NCBI GenBank assembly: GCA_037349315.1
Contig: JBAIAC010000030.1
Coordinates: 13,723,501 to 13,787,500 of the forward strand
Origin: Chelydra serpentina
Lineage: Eukaryota; Chordata; Testudines; Chelydridae
Length of the DNA stretch: 64,000 bases
Reading direction: 5' to 3'
The first letter of the stretch is position 1. Every line of letters starts with the position of its first letter. Below the pieces are notes generated by a model. That model was given only the letters and a program-made list of their open reading frames with translations. It had not been told where the DNA came from and did no database searches. The position numbers and the translations under genes were made by a program. Below are positions 26,401-38,400 of the stretch, piece by piece.

Positions 26401-29400
26401 TCCACAGAGGGCTGGTCACCTCCTCCCCATACCGTGCTGCGGAGTGCAGCCATCTGGGAGCTGCCCTTGTCTGTGAAGACAGAGGCAAAAAAAGCATTGA
26501 GTACACTAGCTTTCTCCGCATCCTCTGTCACAAGGTTCCCTCCCTCATTCAGCAAGGGGCCCACACGTTCCTTGACTTTCTTCTTGTTGCTAACATACCT
26601 GAAGAAACCCTTCTTGTTACTCCTAACATCTCCAGCTAGCTGCAACTCCAAGTGTGATTTGGCCTTCCTAATTTCACTCCCGTGCAACTATTCGAAAAGT
26701 CTGTCAATATGTATGGGGATAGAGGTGTAATCACCAGCAGAGATCTCAGAGAAGCTGTCTTGAAGGTACAGCGATAGCTTGTCTAGCACGTTCACTGGGA
26801 GAGCTGCCTTATTGTCTCCTCCATGGTAGGATACTTTCCCGCGCCATGCGAGCAGCAGGTACTCTGGTATCATTGCCTTGCATAGCATGGCAGCATACGG
26901 CCCCGGGGTTTGCTTGCATTGACTCAGCATGCACATTTTCTCTGTCTCCGTAATCCTCATCAGAGTGATATCAGTCATGGGGTCCTGGTTCGAATGAGTA
27001 GTATAATTAGTATACTGCATGCTTCCTTTTCCCCTTACAGACAGACACCCGGCAGTTTACGTTACCGCGTGGTGGTAGGGGCTCGGGAGCAAAACCAGTA
27101 GTGCATATCGGTGCGCGGGAAGTGACAGTCCCGGGGACCGGCAACGCTAAACCGGGGATAGGATAGGCGAGCCGTTCATGCTGAGCGGTTCGCGGGCATT
27201 TTACATTGCCTAGAGCGGCCACGCAGAGGGGGGGGAGGGTAGGCGAGCTGTTCACGCAGAGCGGTTCGCGGCCATTTTTGGGTCCCTGGAGCGGCCACGC
27301 TGAGGGGGGGGAAGGGTAGGCGAGCCGCTCACGCTGAGCGGTTCGCGGGCATTTTTGGTTCCCTGGAGCGGCCACGCTGAGGGGGGGGAAGGGTAGGCGA
27401 GCTGTTCACGCAGAGCGGTTCGCGGCCATTTTTGGGTCCCTGGAGCGGCCACGCTGAGGGGGGGGAAGGGTAGGCGAGCCGCTCACGCTGAGCGGTTCGC
27501 GCGCATTTTTGGTTCCCTGCAGCGGCAACGCGGACGGGGTGGGGGGGGTTTAGGACAGCCGCCGTAGATTACCGGTTTGGCCAGCAGCAGCTACTGACCG
27601 CCGCCAGGAACACTGAGGGAGACATGGGATTAGAGCAGTGCTGTGAAGCAATCTCACAGCAGTCGTAAGTAAGCAGCTTACCATGGTTTTCAGAGAGGTG
27701 ATTTTCTGTGTACGGAAAGGCCTCTGGGATCCGTATACCGGGACCCTAGGCACTCACTCAGCCTTAAGGCATATTATTTGACCTTGTAGTACGTGTACAT
27801 GTGATAGGCACTGTCTTTGGTCCTATTCACGGTGAAAGAGTATGGTCATTGTTCTTGAAAAAGTATCTGTCTGAGGAATTCACTCCCTTTCATTTATCCC
27901 ACAGCTGTGAGTGTCTCCCACCCAACCCGTGCTTCTCCCACCCATGGCCTAGTCCAGATAAGGCGGCGCAAAAAGAGAACCAGGGACGACATGTTCTCGG
28001 AATTAGTGATGCTGTCACAGAGGGAGGCGGCACAGCGCAGAGAGGACTTCGCACGGTACGAGCGAGCAGCCAGGGAACGGGAGCAGAGGGCTGAAGCGCG
28101 CGAGGACAGGTGGCGGCAGGAGGATCAGCAGGCGACCCAAACAATGCTGGGAATAATGAGGGAGCAAACAGACACGCTCCGGCGCCTAGTGGATATTCTC
28201 CAGGACAGGAGACATGAGGAAAGAGCGCCTCTGTATGTTCTTTCAAGCCGCCCTCCCCCGCCACCAAGTCCAGTGGCTTCCTCCCCAAAAGTCACTAGGA
28301 CAAGGGGAGCCAGGGTGCGTGGAAATACTCAATCCACCCCTGCAGACCGCTGCAACAGCAGAAGGCTGTCATTCCCAAAACCATAGACTTTTCCCTCCTC
28401 TCCATCCAGCAGCACCACTGAGCACCTCCCTTCCCAGGTTCCATGTGAAGTTACTGTTTTGTTGAATAAATCTTGTTTTTTGGTTCACCAATGTTTCCCT
28501 GAGTGTTTTAAACGGGACAGTTTGTATCTCTGGGTAGTGGTTAACATGGTTTTTAAGTGCAGAGAATGGGAGCACAAACGAGGGTGCAGACAGGTTAACT
28601 GCTGAAGTGACAAGCACAGTACACATTGCATGCATTAAGCACACCTTTCCTTCGTTGTGCTGGTTTGTACGTTCTAAACGTGGGGTTGGGGGTTGGGTGG
28701 TGCACTGTATGTTTGGGGAGGGTGGTCGCTGATCTTTTGCGGCTGACAGTAGCCTGCTGGATAGATCAATGCACTGTGTGATCCGTTGGCGATACTCAAT
28801 ACGTACAAGGCACATAGACACCACCACACACACATGGGATTAGAAGAGGTTGATGGTCCCTTTAAGCAAGCGGAACACCTCTTGGCACTGCGCTTTGGGC
28901 AGGATCAACAGCTTCCCCTTTGATGGGAAGTGTCCCCCAACCAAACCTCCCCCCAACCGCCGTATGCCTACACGGTGATAATCATTACCCAAGAAGAAGT
29001 ACAGGAACACGTTCAAACAAAAAATTTTTTCCTTTACTGTGACTTTACAGCGTTTATCCAAGGAGGGGGAAGGCGGTTGGTAATGGGAGGATGGGCAACG
29101 GGACATGTGTAAAGGGACAGGGGTAGGTCCAGTATCTGTTTACGGAAGTGTAGCAGTCAATGGTTAACCCGCTCTGTCTGGAAGCGAGCTTTCAAAGCTT
29201 CACGGATGCGGACCGCCTCCCGCTGTGATCTTCGAATGGCTCTGGTGTCTGGCTGAGCGTAATCTGCTGCTAGTCGATTTGCCTCAACCTCCCAGCCCTG
29301 CATAAATGTCTCCCCCTTGATCTCACACAGATTGTGGAGCACACAGCACGCCGCAATCACAATGGGGATATTTTTAGGGCTGAGGTCGGAGCGAGTAAGT

Positions 29401-32400
29401 AAGCTTCGCCATCTTGCCTTGAGACGGCCAAAAGCACACTCCACCACCATTCTGCACTTGCTCAGGCGGTAATTAAAGAGTTCCTTTTCAGTGTCCAGGG
29501 CTCCCGTGTATGGCTTCATGAGCCATGGCATTAGCGGGTAGGCAGGGTCCCCCAGGATCACTGTTGGCATCTCCACCTCCCCAACAGTGATTTTGTGATC
29601 GGGGAAATAAACCCCCTGTTGCAGGCGTTTAAACAGACCAGAGTTTTTGAAAACACGAGCATCATGAACCTTTCCTGGCCACCCAACATTGATGTTTGTA
29701 AAACGTCCTTTGTGGTCCACTAGTGCTTGCAGAACCATAGAAAAATAGCCCTTCCGGTTAATATACTGGCCGCCCTGGTGCTCCGGTCCCAGGATAGGGA
29801 TGTGTGTCCCATCTATGGCCCCACCGCAGTTTGGGAATCCCATTGCAGCGAAGCCATCTATGATCGCCTGCACGTCTCCCAGGGTCACTACTTTGTGGAG
29901 CAGCAGGTCAACGATTGCACGAGCTACCTGCATCACAGCAACCCCCACGGTAGACTTGCCCACTCCAAATTGGTTCGCTACTGACCGGTAGCTGTCAGGG
30001 GTTGCAAGCTTCCAGAGGGCTATGGCCACTCGCTTCTGGATAGTGAGGGCAGCTCGCATCCGGGTGTCCTGGCGCTTCAGGGCAGGGGACAGCAACTCAC
30101 AAAGTTCCATAAAAGTGCACTTACGCATCCGAAAGTTTCGCAGCCACTGGGACTCATCCCATACATGCATCACTATGCGGTCCCACCAGTCAGTGCTTGT
30201 TTCCCTTGCCCAGCATCGCCGTTCCACGGGATCAACATGACCCATTGCCACCATGATCTCTAGGGTCCGGGGTCCAGCGCTTTGCAAGAGATCAATGCCC
30301 CTTTCAAAGTTTAAGTACTCCCGGAGATTACGTTGTCTCCTCTCCCGATTTCTCTGCAACAGAGTCTGGAAAAGGTGCGCTATAAGGCGCGAGTTGTTGG
30401 CTACGGACAGAACATCTGCGATAATCGCGGAGGGCTCCATGCTCACTGTCCAGTGGCGTCCGAGCTATCAGCCACAGGAAAAGGGCGCGAATTCATTCCC
30501 CGCCGGCGCTTTCACGTAGGGAAGGCGGAAGTGTGGGTCGAGTGACGAAATGTACGTATACCGACCCTTGACACAATTTCGTTCCCACAAGGCACTGGGG
30601 GCTGCACCCAGAATTCCAGTGGGCAGGCGGGACTGCGGGAACTGTGGGATAGCTACCCACAGTGCACCGCTTGCAATGTCGACGCTTACCCCCCTACTGT
30701 GGACTCGGACATTCGAATAAACATCCCTGGTGTGGATTCGAACAATCGACATTGAAATATCGGGTTCACAAGTTCGGTTTCACAGAAATCGAACTAGTAC
30801 CGTAGTGTAGACATACCCTTATACTATAACTGGTAACTTCCCCTATGTGGTGAGCAAATCATAAAGAGGAAAAAGGAACAAGCCACTTGTACTTTCATCA
30901 CATGACTTCAGAAATTCCATCAACTCGAGTCTACCTTTATTACTGTAAAAGATGCAACAGGGTACACTAGACCTTTAACATTAGTAAGGGACTCTTCCCA
31001 GATCTGTATCATCCCATATTAGGGTTATCGGGAATTGTTCCTCAAACGGGGTTGCTGAGGGAGAGAAAATGATCTTGGAAGGAATCCCAGACTCCTCTCT
31101 TTGTTCAGGGCATAAGACTGGAGTTGCAAGGTACTCAATTGGAACTCCCTCTCAGGGACTGCTAGGCGTCTAGTTTCCAAGGTTGCTGGGACTAATTAAG
31201 AGTCTAGGAAGGCACACTGGGAGGAGAGTGAGGTATTGATTTAAACATCTCCCTTTGTTTGGAACGGTTGAGTTATAAGGAAGAGAATGTAACCTACCCT
31301 CTGGTTTGCTTGTTTGATATACCGGCTTTCAGTCTGAGGAAAAAAGGACTGTCATGATAAGTAAAGCCTCTCAAGAGGACCCTTGCCAACTCCAGGACTG
31401 GAAAAACCAAAACTCCCCTGCTAGGGTTTTTTTTCCCCCCATCACGGAGAACTTCAGGAGCGCAGCTTCATTGTTTGCTTCAGTTTACCATGGTGCATTG
31501 AGAAGACTAATTTGAATGAGGTACATATGGTAACTACTCTCAACACAAATTAATTGTACATTGAGTCTGTGCCCCACAGAATCTGACAAGCAGCATCACA
31601 GTTTAAAACCACTGATCCAGTACTGTAGTAATTTTAATCCTGCTGATTATTGCTATCTCATCTTAAAATGTTGGCAGTAGACACATGGCAGATGTTCCAC
31701 ATAGCAATCAGTCCTAAAAAGTTATCTAGAGAACAGGAAGAACACAGTTTGGATAAATTGACATACCTCTCCCAACTGCGGGAATACACTAAACGAAACT
31801 GGTAGCAACGCACCCACTGCTGAAACAGTCAGAAGCAGTCTCAGTGGAATCAAAGTACGTGGATTTTTAAGTAAAAAGTTTGTGCTGTCAAAAGAATTGG
31901 GAAGATAAATTATTGTTCAAGGCAGACCTGAACTGTCAAACCAGAATCGCTAGTGAAACAAAGGGCATTAAATACTATTTTACAGGGGAAAATTAAAGCT
32001 ATCGTGCTGTAGTAAGTGAAATAATTTTACCTTCCTTGCTGGTGTTTTCTTTATTATATAACTTAGGTTTTTGCTATTCCCTTGCTCCCTACTGCATGTA
32101 TGGTCTTCTTTACTATTATTTTGGGCCCAGATCCTGCATTATTGTCCACATATGGATGACAATGCAGGATTGGGACATAAGCAACAACACTTAAAGGGAA
32201 AACAGAAGGTTTGAAATGCCTCAGTCCTTTAATTAAGTTTTTTTTTTCTTGGATCATTTTGTCTGTTGCTGTTCTATTTAGCCAGTTCTTGGAAACATGA
32301 TACTTTCAAATTGTACACAGTTATTAAACAGCAGGATGTTTTTATTAATGATGTTACATTAGCACCTAGGAACCCCACCTAAGGATTCTTCTGGGGTAGC

Positions 32401-35400
32401 TTCTCAGTTCACTTAAATTCCTTCCTTGGCATGGTCTATACCAGGAGTCTCAAACACGCGGCCTGCGGAGCTCTTCTCTGCAGCCCGCCGGGCTCCAAGC
32501 GCCGCCCCCCCCCCCTTTTTTTTTTTTTTAACCCCAAGGCAGTTCCCGCCGCCAGACAGCTGTTCTGGCAGCGGGAACTGCCTGGGGGTTTAAAATTGTT
32601 TTTTTTTTTTAATGGGGGGGGGGGGGAGGGGGCACGGGGAGCCCGGTGGGCTGCAGGGAAGAGATCCGTGGGCCACATGGGAAGAGCTTCACGGTTTCTG
32701 GGAGGGAGGGGGGAGGAGCGGGAAGCCGTGCGCACAGGGGAGGAGGTGGAGAAGGGGCGGAGCCGGGGGCAGCGAGGGGGCGGGGTCAGTGATGCCGCCC
32801 TCAGGCCAATGCACTAGTCCTCACGCGGCCCTCGTGGTAATTTGAGTTTGAGACCCCGGTCTATACTGCAAGCCTACACTGTAGCAATACAAGTAAAACT
32901 CAAGCAGAAAAATAGAAGCAAGCAATGAAGTCAGAATAGTCACTAAGGATTCTAATGCCCTCTCTGCTGTGACTGAAAACACCTCAGTATTCACACCCTG
33001 CTGTAATAATCTTCGTACAAAATGTGTCTTGTGAGGTGTCATTTGAAAACTAACAACTTACTGGTCATTAATATCATGGTGACAAGTAAGTAGCAACATT
33101 ATATGTAAAGTTATGAAATCCCCCTGTATGATGTTTTTAGAACATGGTCAAAACCACACAGTCCTGCCCAGGCAGAAGTATCTTGGACGAAGAAATGTGT
33201 GTTTACCTCAATTTACATATAAGTAGTGAACAGGGTTGTTGAGAAAGCAGAGAGAGGAGATGGCAGCAGACAAACCAAATTGCATTTCGGCAAACACAGG
33301 TGATAAGAAAGAGCACGGAGCCTCCTTCACCACCAGACTCCATGTTGCCTTCTTTACTTTTTGAATAAACTTTGCTTTGGAGGGGCAGCCCTCAGAAGAA
33401 TCCACTTCAAAGGTTAACTGGACTATAAAAGAAAGAGGCAGAAAACCCAAAGGGATCTCTCTTCTCTTCACCTAAGACGACAAAGGAACCATCCCTTGGA
33501 CTTTTTTTTTGTTTTTTTTTGTTTTGAGGGGGGATAGGGGGAGAGAAGAGATCCTGACCTGATAATTTGGTTGGCAATATTTCTGGGAACATATGATAAG
33601 GATTTTACCTTGAGCCAAGTCTAGCTTGTCAAGTTTTAGCTACTAGAAAGCGTTTTATCTTTATTTCTCTTGTATCCATTTCTGACTTTAATACCGGATA
33701 CTTCATTTCACTTAAAATTCTATCTTCTTTGGTTAATAAAACTGTTTTATTATTAATCTAAACCAATCCAGTGTCGTGTTTAAACTGAACTGTTTGGGGA
33801 CTCCAGTTAAAGCAGCAAACTATTGAATATTGACCCTTTACAGGAACAATGGACCTTTAATATCTGAACTGTACAGGAGAGGGCTGGACACTGCAGAACA
33901 CATGTATTTGGGAAAATCCAGGACTGGGAGTTTGTTGGGGTCACGCTGTGAATAGTAACCAAGGCTGGTGGAAGCCAGACTGTGAGTGGTGTGTTGCTGA
34001 CAGGCTGCTGGGGTCAGAACTGTTGCACCAGCGTAACAGCTGTACATAGACTCAGGGTGTGACCTGTAGCCTGGTTGTGAACATCCCAGGTTGGGAGCTG
34101 CAGCAGCAAAGCATTGTGAGGCGCCCAAAGTTGCAGGGAAGGCGGTGACACAACCCCTCACTGATCTGAACTGCACCCCAGAACTTGACAGCCACACACC
34201 CCAGTAGTAGACCCTCTTACCGTTGCAAGTAGTATAGAAGAGACTCCGGAATCATTACTGCTGTCCCAAACAAAGCTGCTCTTGTTAAAGCTGTTTCTTT
34301 TACTGCCTAAGAAAAATGTGATTCAAGTTAGAGCTACCTGACGCTCCCACACTGCACTCATGCAGCTTTCCTTTTAGCCTTGGTAATTGATTATTTGTAT
34401 TACCATAGCCAGTCATGGACCAGAACCCCATTTTCTTAGGTGCTATCCCATGCTAGGATTTCATGCAACAGTTAAGTGAAGGGTCAAAATTTTTGGTAGG
34501 ATTTCTTTCTAAAAGGGAAACCAAACTCTTTCAAGTGGTGCGTATACCAGTTGTGTTATCTCAAAAAGGGGAGGTTCCCACTGATGCATTATACAGCTCA
34601 TCTGACATGGAAGTTATTTTAAACTAGTTCAGCCTTGCAAAAGTAGCCTGTGAAAGGTACTGAGCTTCACCTGCTCTCATCGACTCAAAGTGACCCATCT
34701 CCCCCTGCATCCCCAACGCACATGAAGCCTTCTCTCTTCTTTTGTGGTGATTTGCATCACTAGGGTTAGAAGGAAGGAAGAAATGCCACTCAGGCTGGCC
34801 ATTGCACCGGATGCATTGGCATCATGGGGGCCTCTATCCCCTGTAAACCTGCACAAAGCCAGGGCCCAACCTGGTTTAAAGGAATTTGTCCAAGTCCACA
34901 GAGCAAATTGGTGGATACACTTGGATTAACACACGGAAGTTCCTGGCTCCAATACAGTTAATTCACTCAATTCTCAATACTAAGTCCAGCTTTTTGTTGG
35001 GAGGGAAAGCAAGCCTGCATGAACATATCTTGGTTTGCCTACCTTCATCCCAGCCTTTTGTGACACTCCTATGACCTTGCCATTCTTGTCCATAACTTCG
35101 ATTCCATTCTCATACTCAGTTCCTCGGACAATCACCACATTAAATGCACTCAGGCAGGCTGCAAAAGTAAGAAGATTTTGTGTGTGTTTGTTTTTTAAAG
35201 TTGTTTTGCCCCAATTAGATTTTACCAATTCAATATTAGAACATTTATAATTAATGCACATTTTAAAACTCCAATGATATTCTGGGGTGAACTCTGCAAG
35301 TCGTACTTGATAGGAATTGAACCTAGGTATCCCAAGTCTCAGTCTGCTGCCCTCTGTGCTAAGCTGCACACTGCTCAGTGATAAGATTAGGGTGACCAGA

Positions 35401-38400
35401 CAGCAAATGTGAAAAATCAGGACAGGGGGTGAGGGGTAATAGGAGCCTATATAAGAAAAAGACCCAAAAATCGGGATTGTCCCTATAAAATCGGGACATC
35501 TGGTCACCCTAGATAAGATCAACAGAACTCAATTATGTACTTCGCTCCCCAGCTGCATACCTCAAATAATGTGCCTCAATGCTTTAATTCAGAGCAACCC
35601 CATTCACCTGGTACACAATAAGAATATTTCATTTTCCTTCTGGATTTAGCAGTCCATTGTCTTAAAATATCCAGTGTAGTGTCAGCCACTGAAAACAGTA
35701 TTGTGATCCACAGCTAATGACATAAGGGGATACAAAATATGAGAAGCTGAGAGTCCAATGGGTTTCCTGCCTCAGCTGTCATAACAAAAAACTCTTACCA
35801 AAAATAAGCTCTCAACTCTGAAGGTGACTGAAGAACTGTGAACAGCAGCATGGGCCAAACATACCAGGGGAGTGCTGGGGAGCTAGCCCTTTTTGAAATG
35901 TTAGGTTTATCTTTTCATTAACTTTTTGAAGGGCTGTTCAATAAAGTTGTCAGCACAATTTGTTTCAAACACTAAGACCAATAGTCATCAATTACCTTCA
36001 ACATCCCTATCATTAAGTAAGTTTTCAGATGAGGAGACACAGGTCTAAGTGACCAGTCCAAGGGAGGAGAGTCAGTGTCAGAACTTGAAGTAGAACTCAG
36101 GAGATCCGGACTCTCAGTATTTTCATTTCTATTCCATCAAAAGTGGGCTTCTAAGCAGATCCGAAGAACATGTGCGGGAAGCCACATGCCTTGTTACATT
36201 CCATGTAACAGTCAGGATGACATTTATCGTACCTTATAAATTTCACTTCAAAAAGGCTGCCGTTTCCTTTTAATGGCGGTGGGAAATAACATGCCAGTAA
36301 TGAACACAACTTTCAGCCATTAAATTACAGGCCAAGTTCATCCCTGGAGAAATGGAGTTACGCCAGTGACAAATTTAGCCTGATAGCCTTACAAAGTTGA
36401 CAAGAACCTGCTGTAACAAGTCTCACTCTTTCCACAACAGTGGCTGCAGAGATAATGTCTTCACTGACAAAGAGGTCGCACATCGGAGAAAAACTGTGAC
36501 ACATCCATGCACAGGAATTTATTTCCTCAAGAGAAATGGTTGCATGTCCTGTGTATGGAAGTAAGGAGAATGCCCTAGGATTTTATGATAGTTCATAGCA
36601 CTGACCTTTAAACAGAGAATGCAAAATAGCTAGATATAACTTTCATGCAGAAAATAAAGTTCCCAGTGAAGACTAAGGGCTATATCCTGGTTTGGTTCTA
36701 TATAAAGATATAGACGTTCTAAAGGCAGATTGACGGCAGCACATCGGCTGTAACAGATACAAGAACAAATTCACAGCTATTTGTTTTCAATTTACTTTTA
36801 CTCACCAAAAAGTGGAATGGGTAAAAACTTTCTGAAGAACGTTTCCATAGAAGGACTATTCAGTCTATTTTGCATCATGACAAAGTGAGGAAATGCCTAA
36901 GAAATTTGGAAGAAACACATTCTGTTAGTTAAACCAATAATGAAATTTGGGGGACAGATTGGAAAAAGAAAACAACCTGTGGCTTTGTATTTTAAATGCT
37001 TCTGATAAAACTAGGCTGTTAAAAAAAGGAATCTGGTTTAACAATTTAAAGGAGAACAAATTTTCTCTAATAACTGGTTTTTTTTGTGATTACACGTTTT
37101 GCAGAAAAAAGGGAAAATGAAACCTTTATCAAAGAAAAATAGTATTTAATAATTATATTCTGGACAGTAGTCTGTACTACTCAGTATCAGCACATGTGCT
37201 ATAAAAATGTCAACTGTGAAATTAACAAATACTAAAAAGAGCTTTTTAGTGGGAATAAAAATAATCTGTCTAGATATTTATGAAGCACCCAGACACTATG
37301 CTATCTAGGTGTGGAAAATGAACTCAAAACCATTCAAGTTTTCTTAGCAATACATATCACCACACACACAAAGTTTTGCCCATTATAGAATAATTCAATA
37401 AATCTTAGATATACTTGTTTTGTGCTTGAATTTAGTGGTGATTGAACAGCCTTGGAATCTGAAATCTTCATAAATCTAAAACTTTGAATCCGAAAACAGA
37501 CTGAGGCCAAAACTCCCAAACTGAACATTCCCAAAGTCCGTAGCTTCAAATCCAAAACTTTACCATAGCTTGGGGCATTTAAATTCAGTCAGTTATAAAG
37601 GTAGGTGTGAGCAAAAAACTTGGATCTAGAACCTAACTAGTAATATTTCATGATGACTGCTAAATTAGTTTATGTTTTGTAGAACCAATGTTCATTCTGT
37701 GGTTTCTTCTCTATCTTTGTTAGTCTAGAAAATAGAGAATGATAAAAACAGAATTTAATACTGGCAGGAAAAAAAGCTACTAAATTCTAACCTCAGAGGA
37801 AGATGAGTAGGTAGCAAAGGTAAAGGCTTGCATTCCTGATCAAGAGCAACAGAGGTCGCAATATTCTATACCCAACAGGACTGGGGGGAAACTAGCAAGG
37901 GTGACTTTGGGCTCTGGAAGAACTGACTTGGAGGGTACTAGGCCTTGTGACAATCCCATTATCAGTCCCCCAAGCCAGAGTATCAGAAAGTAATTATTGA
38001 GATCATGCAAATACGTACTCCGATCCATGCTGCACAAGAGACGGCACCTGTGCACAGAAGGAGTTGCTTATGTGGCAGCTTTTGTGGCAATGCCGTTTCC
38101 TAAAAGTCAGAACACACACACTATGTAAGTTCAATTTCATCAGCTCATGTTCAAAGTAGTATTGTGCAACTAAAAAATAATAATAATTTTAAAAAACCCA
38201 CATACTTCAGCTTTAGCTGTAGCATTTCCATTTGCTAAGGTGAATCCAGCAACGTATGAATGAAACAGGAACTGCAGAAAAGGAGAATGTGAACAGTGTA
38301 TTTTTGGATCTTGGGTAACAGACTTGTAACTGTAGAATGAAAATGGTTACCTGCCAAATAAACGCTTGCTTTCCTCCTTTGTGTGGTAGTAAGTTAGCAA

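Larger units (their letters stand above)
23740..30818. mobile_element. PIF/Harbinger DNA transposon, nearly complete
   Basis: The terminal repeats begin GGCCAGGTCTACACTA on the left and, reverse-complemented, GGGTATGTCTACACTA on the right. A 3-bp TTA duplication (23737-23739 and 30819-30821) is the size and sequence expected for Harbinger. It carries two convergent genes: a Myb/SANT protein on + and a DDE transposase on -. It also has a minisatellite, a possible third ORF, and a nested 1.9-kb CR1. It sits in SFXN4 intron 12. Without the CR1 it would be about 5.2 kb. Confidence 0.94.

Noticed and set aside
27007..27452. 122- and 66-codon - strand ORFs over the Harbinger repeats
   Set aside because: Generated by the 77-bp minisatellite; the period is not a multiple of three, so no repeated peptide is maintained.
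27164..27550. CRISPR-like array
   Set aside because: The units are contiguous with no unique spacers, and the DNA is vertebrate.
34980..35522. 180-codon - strand ORF
   Set aside because: Only 35158-35043 is the SFXN4 exon; the rest is intron and a MITE read through by chance.
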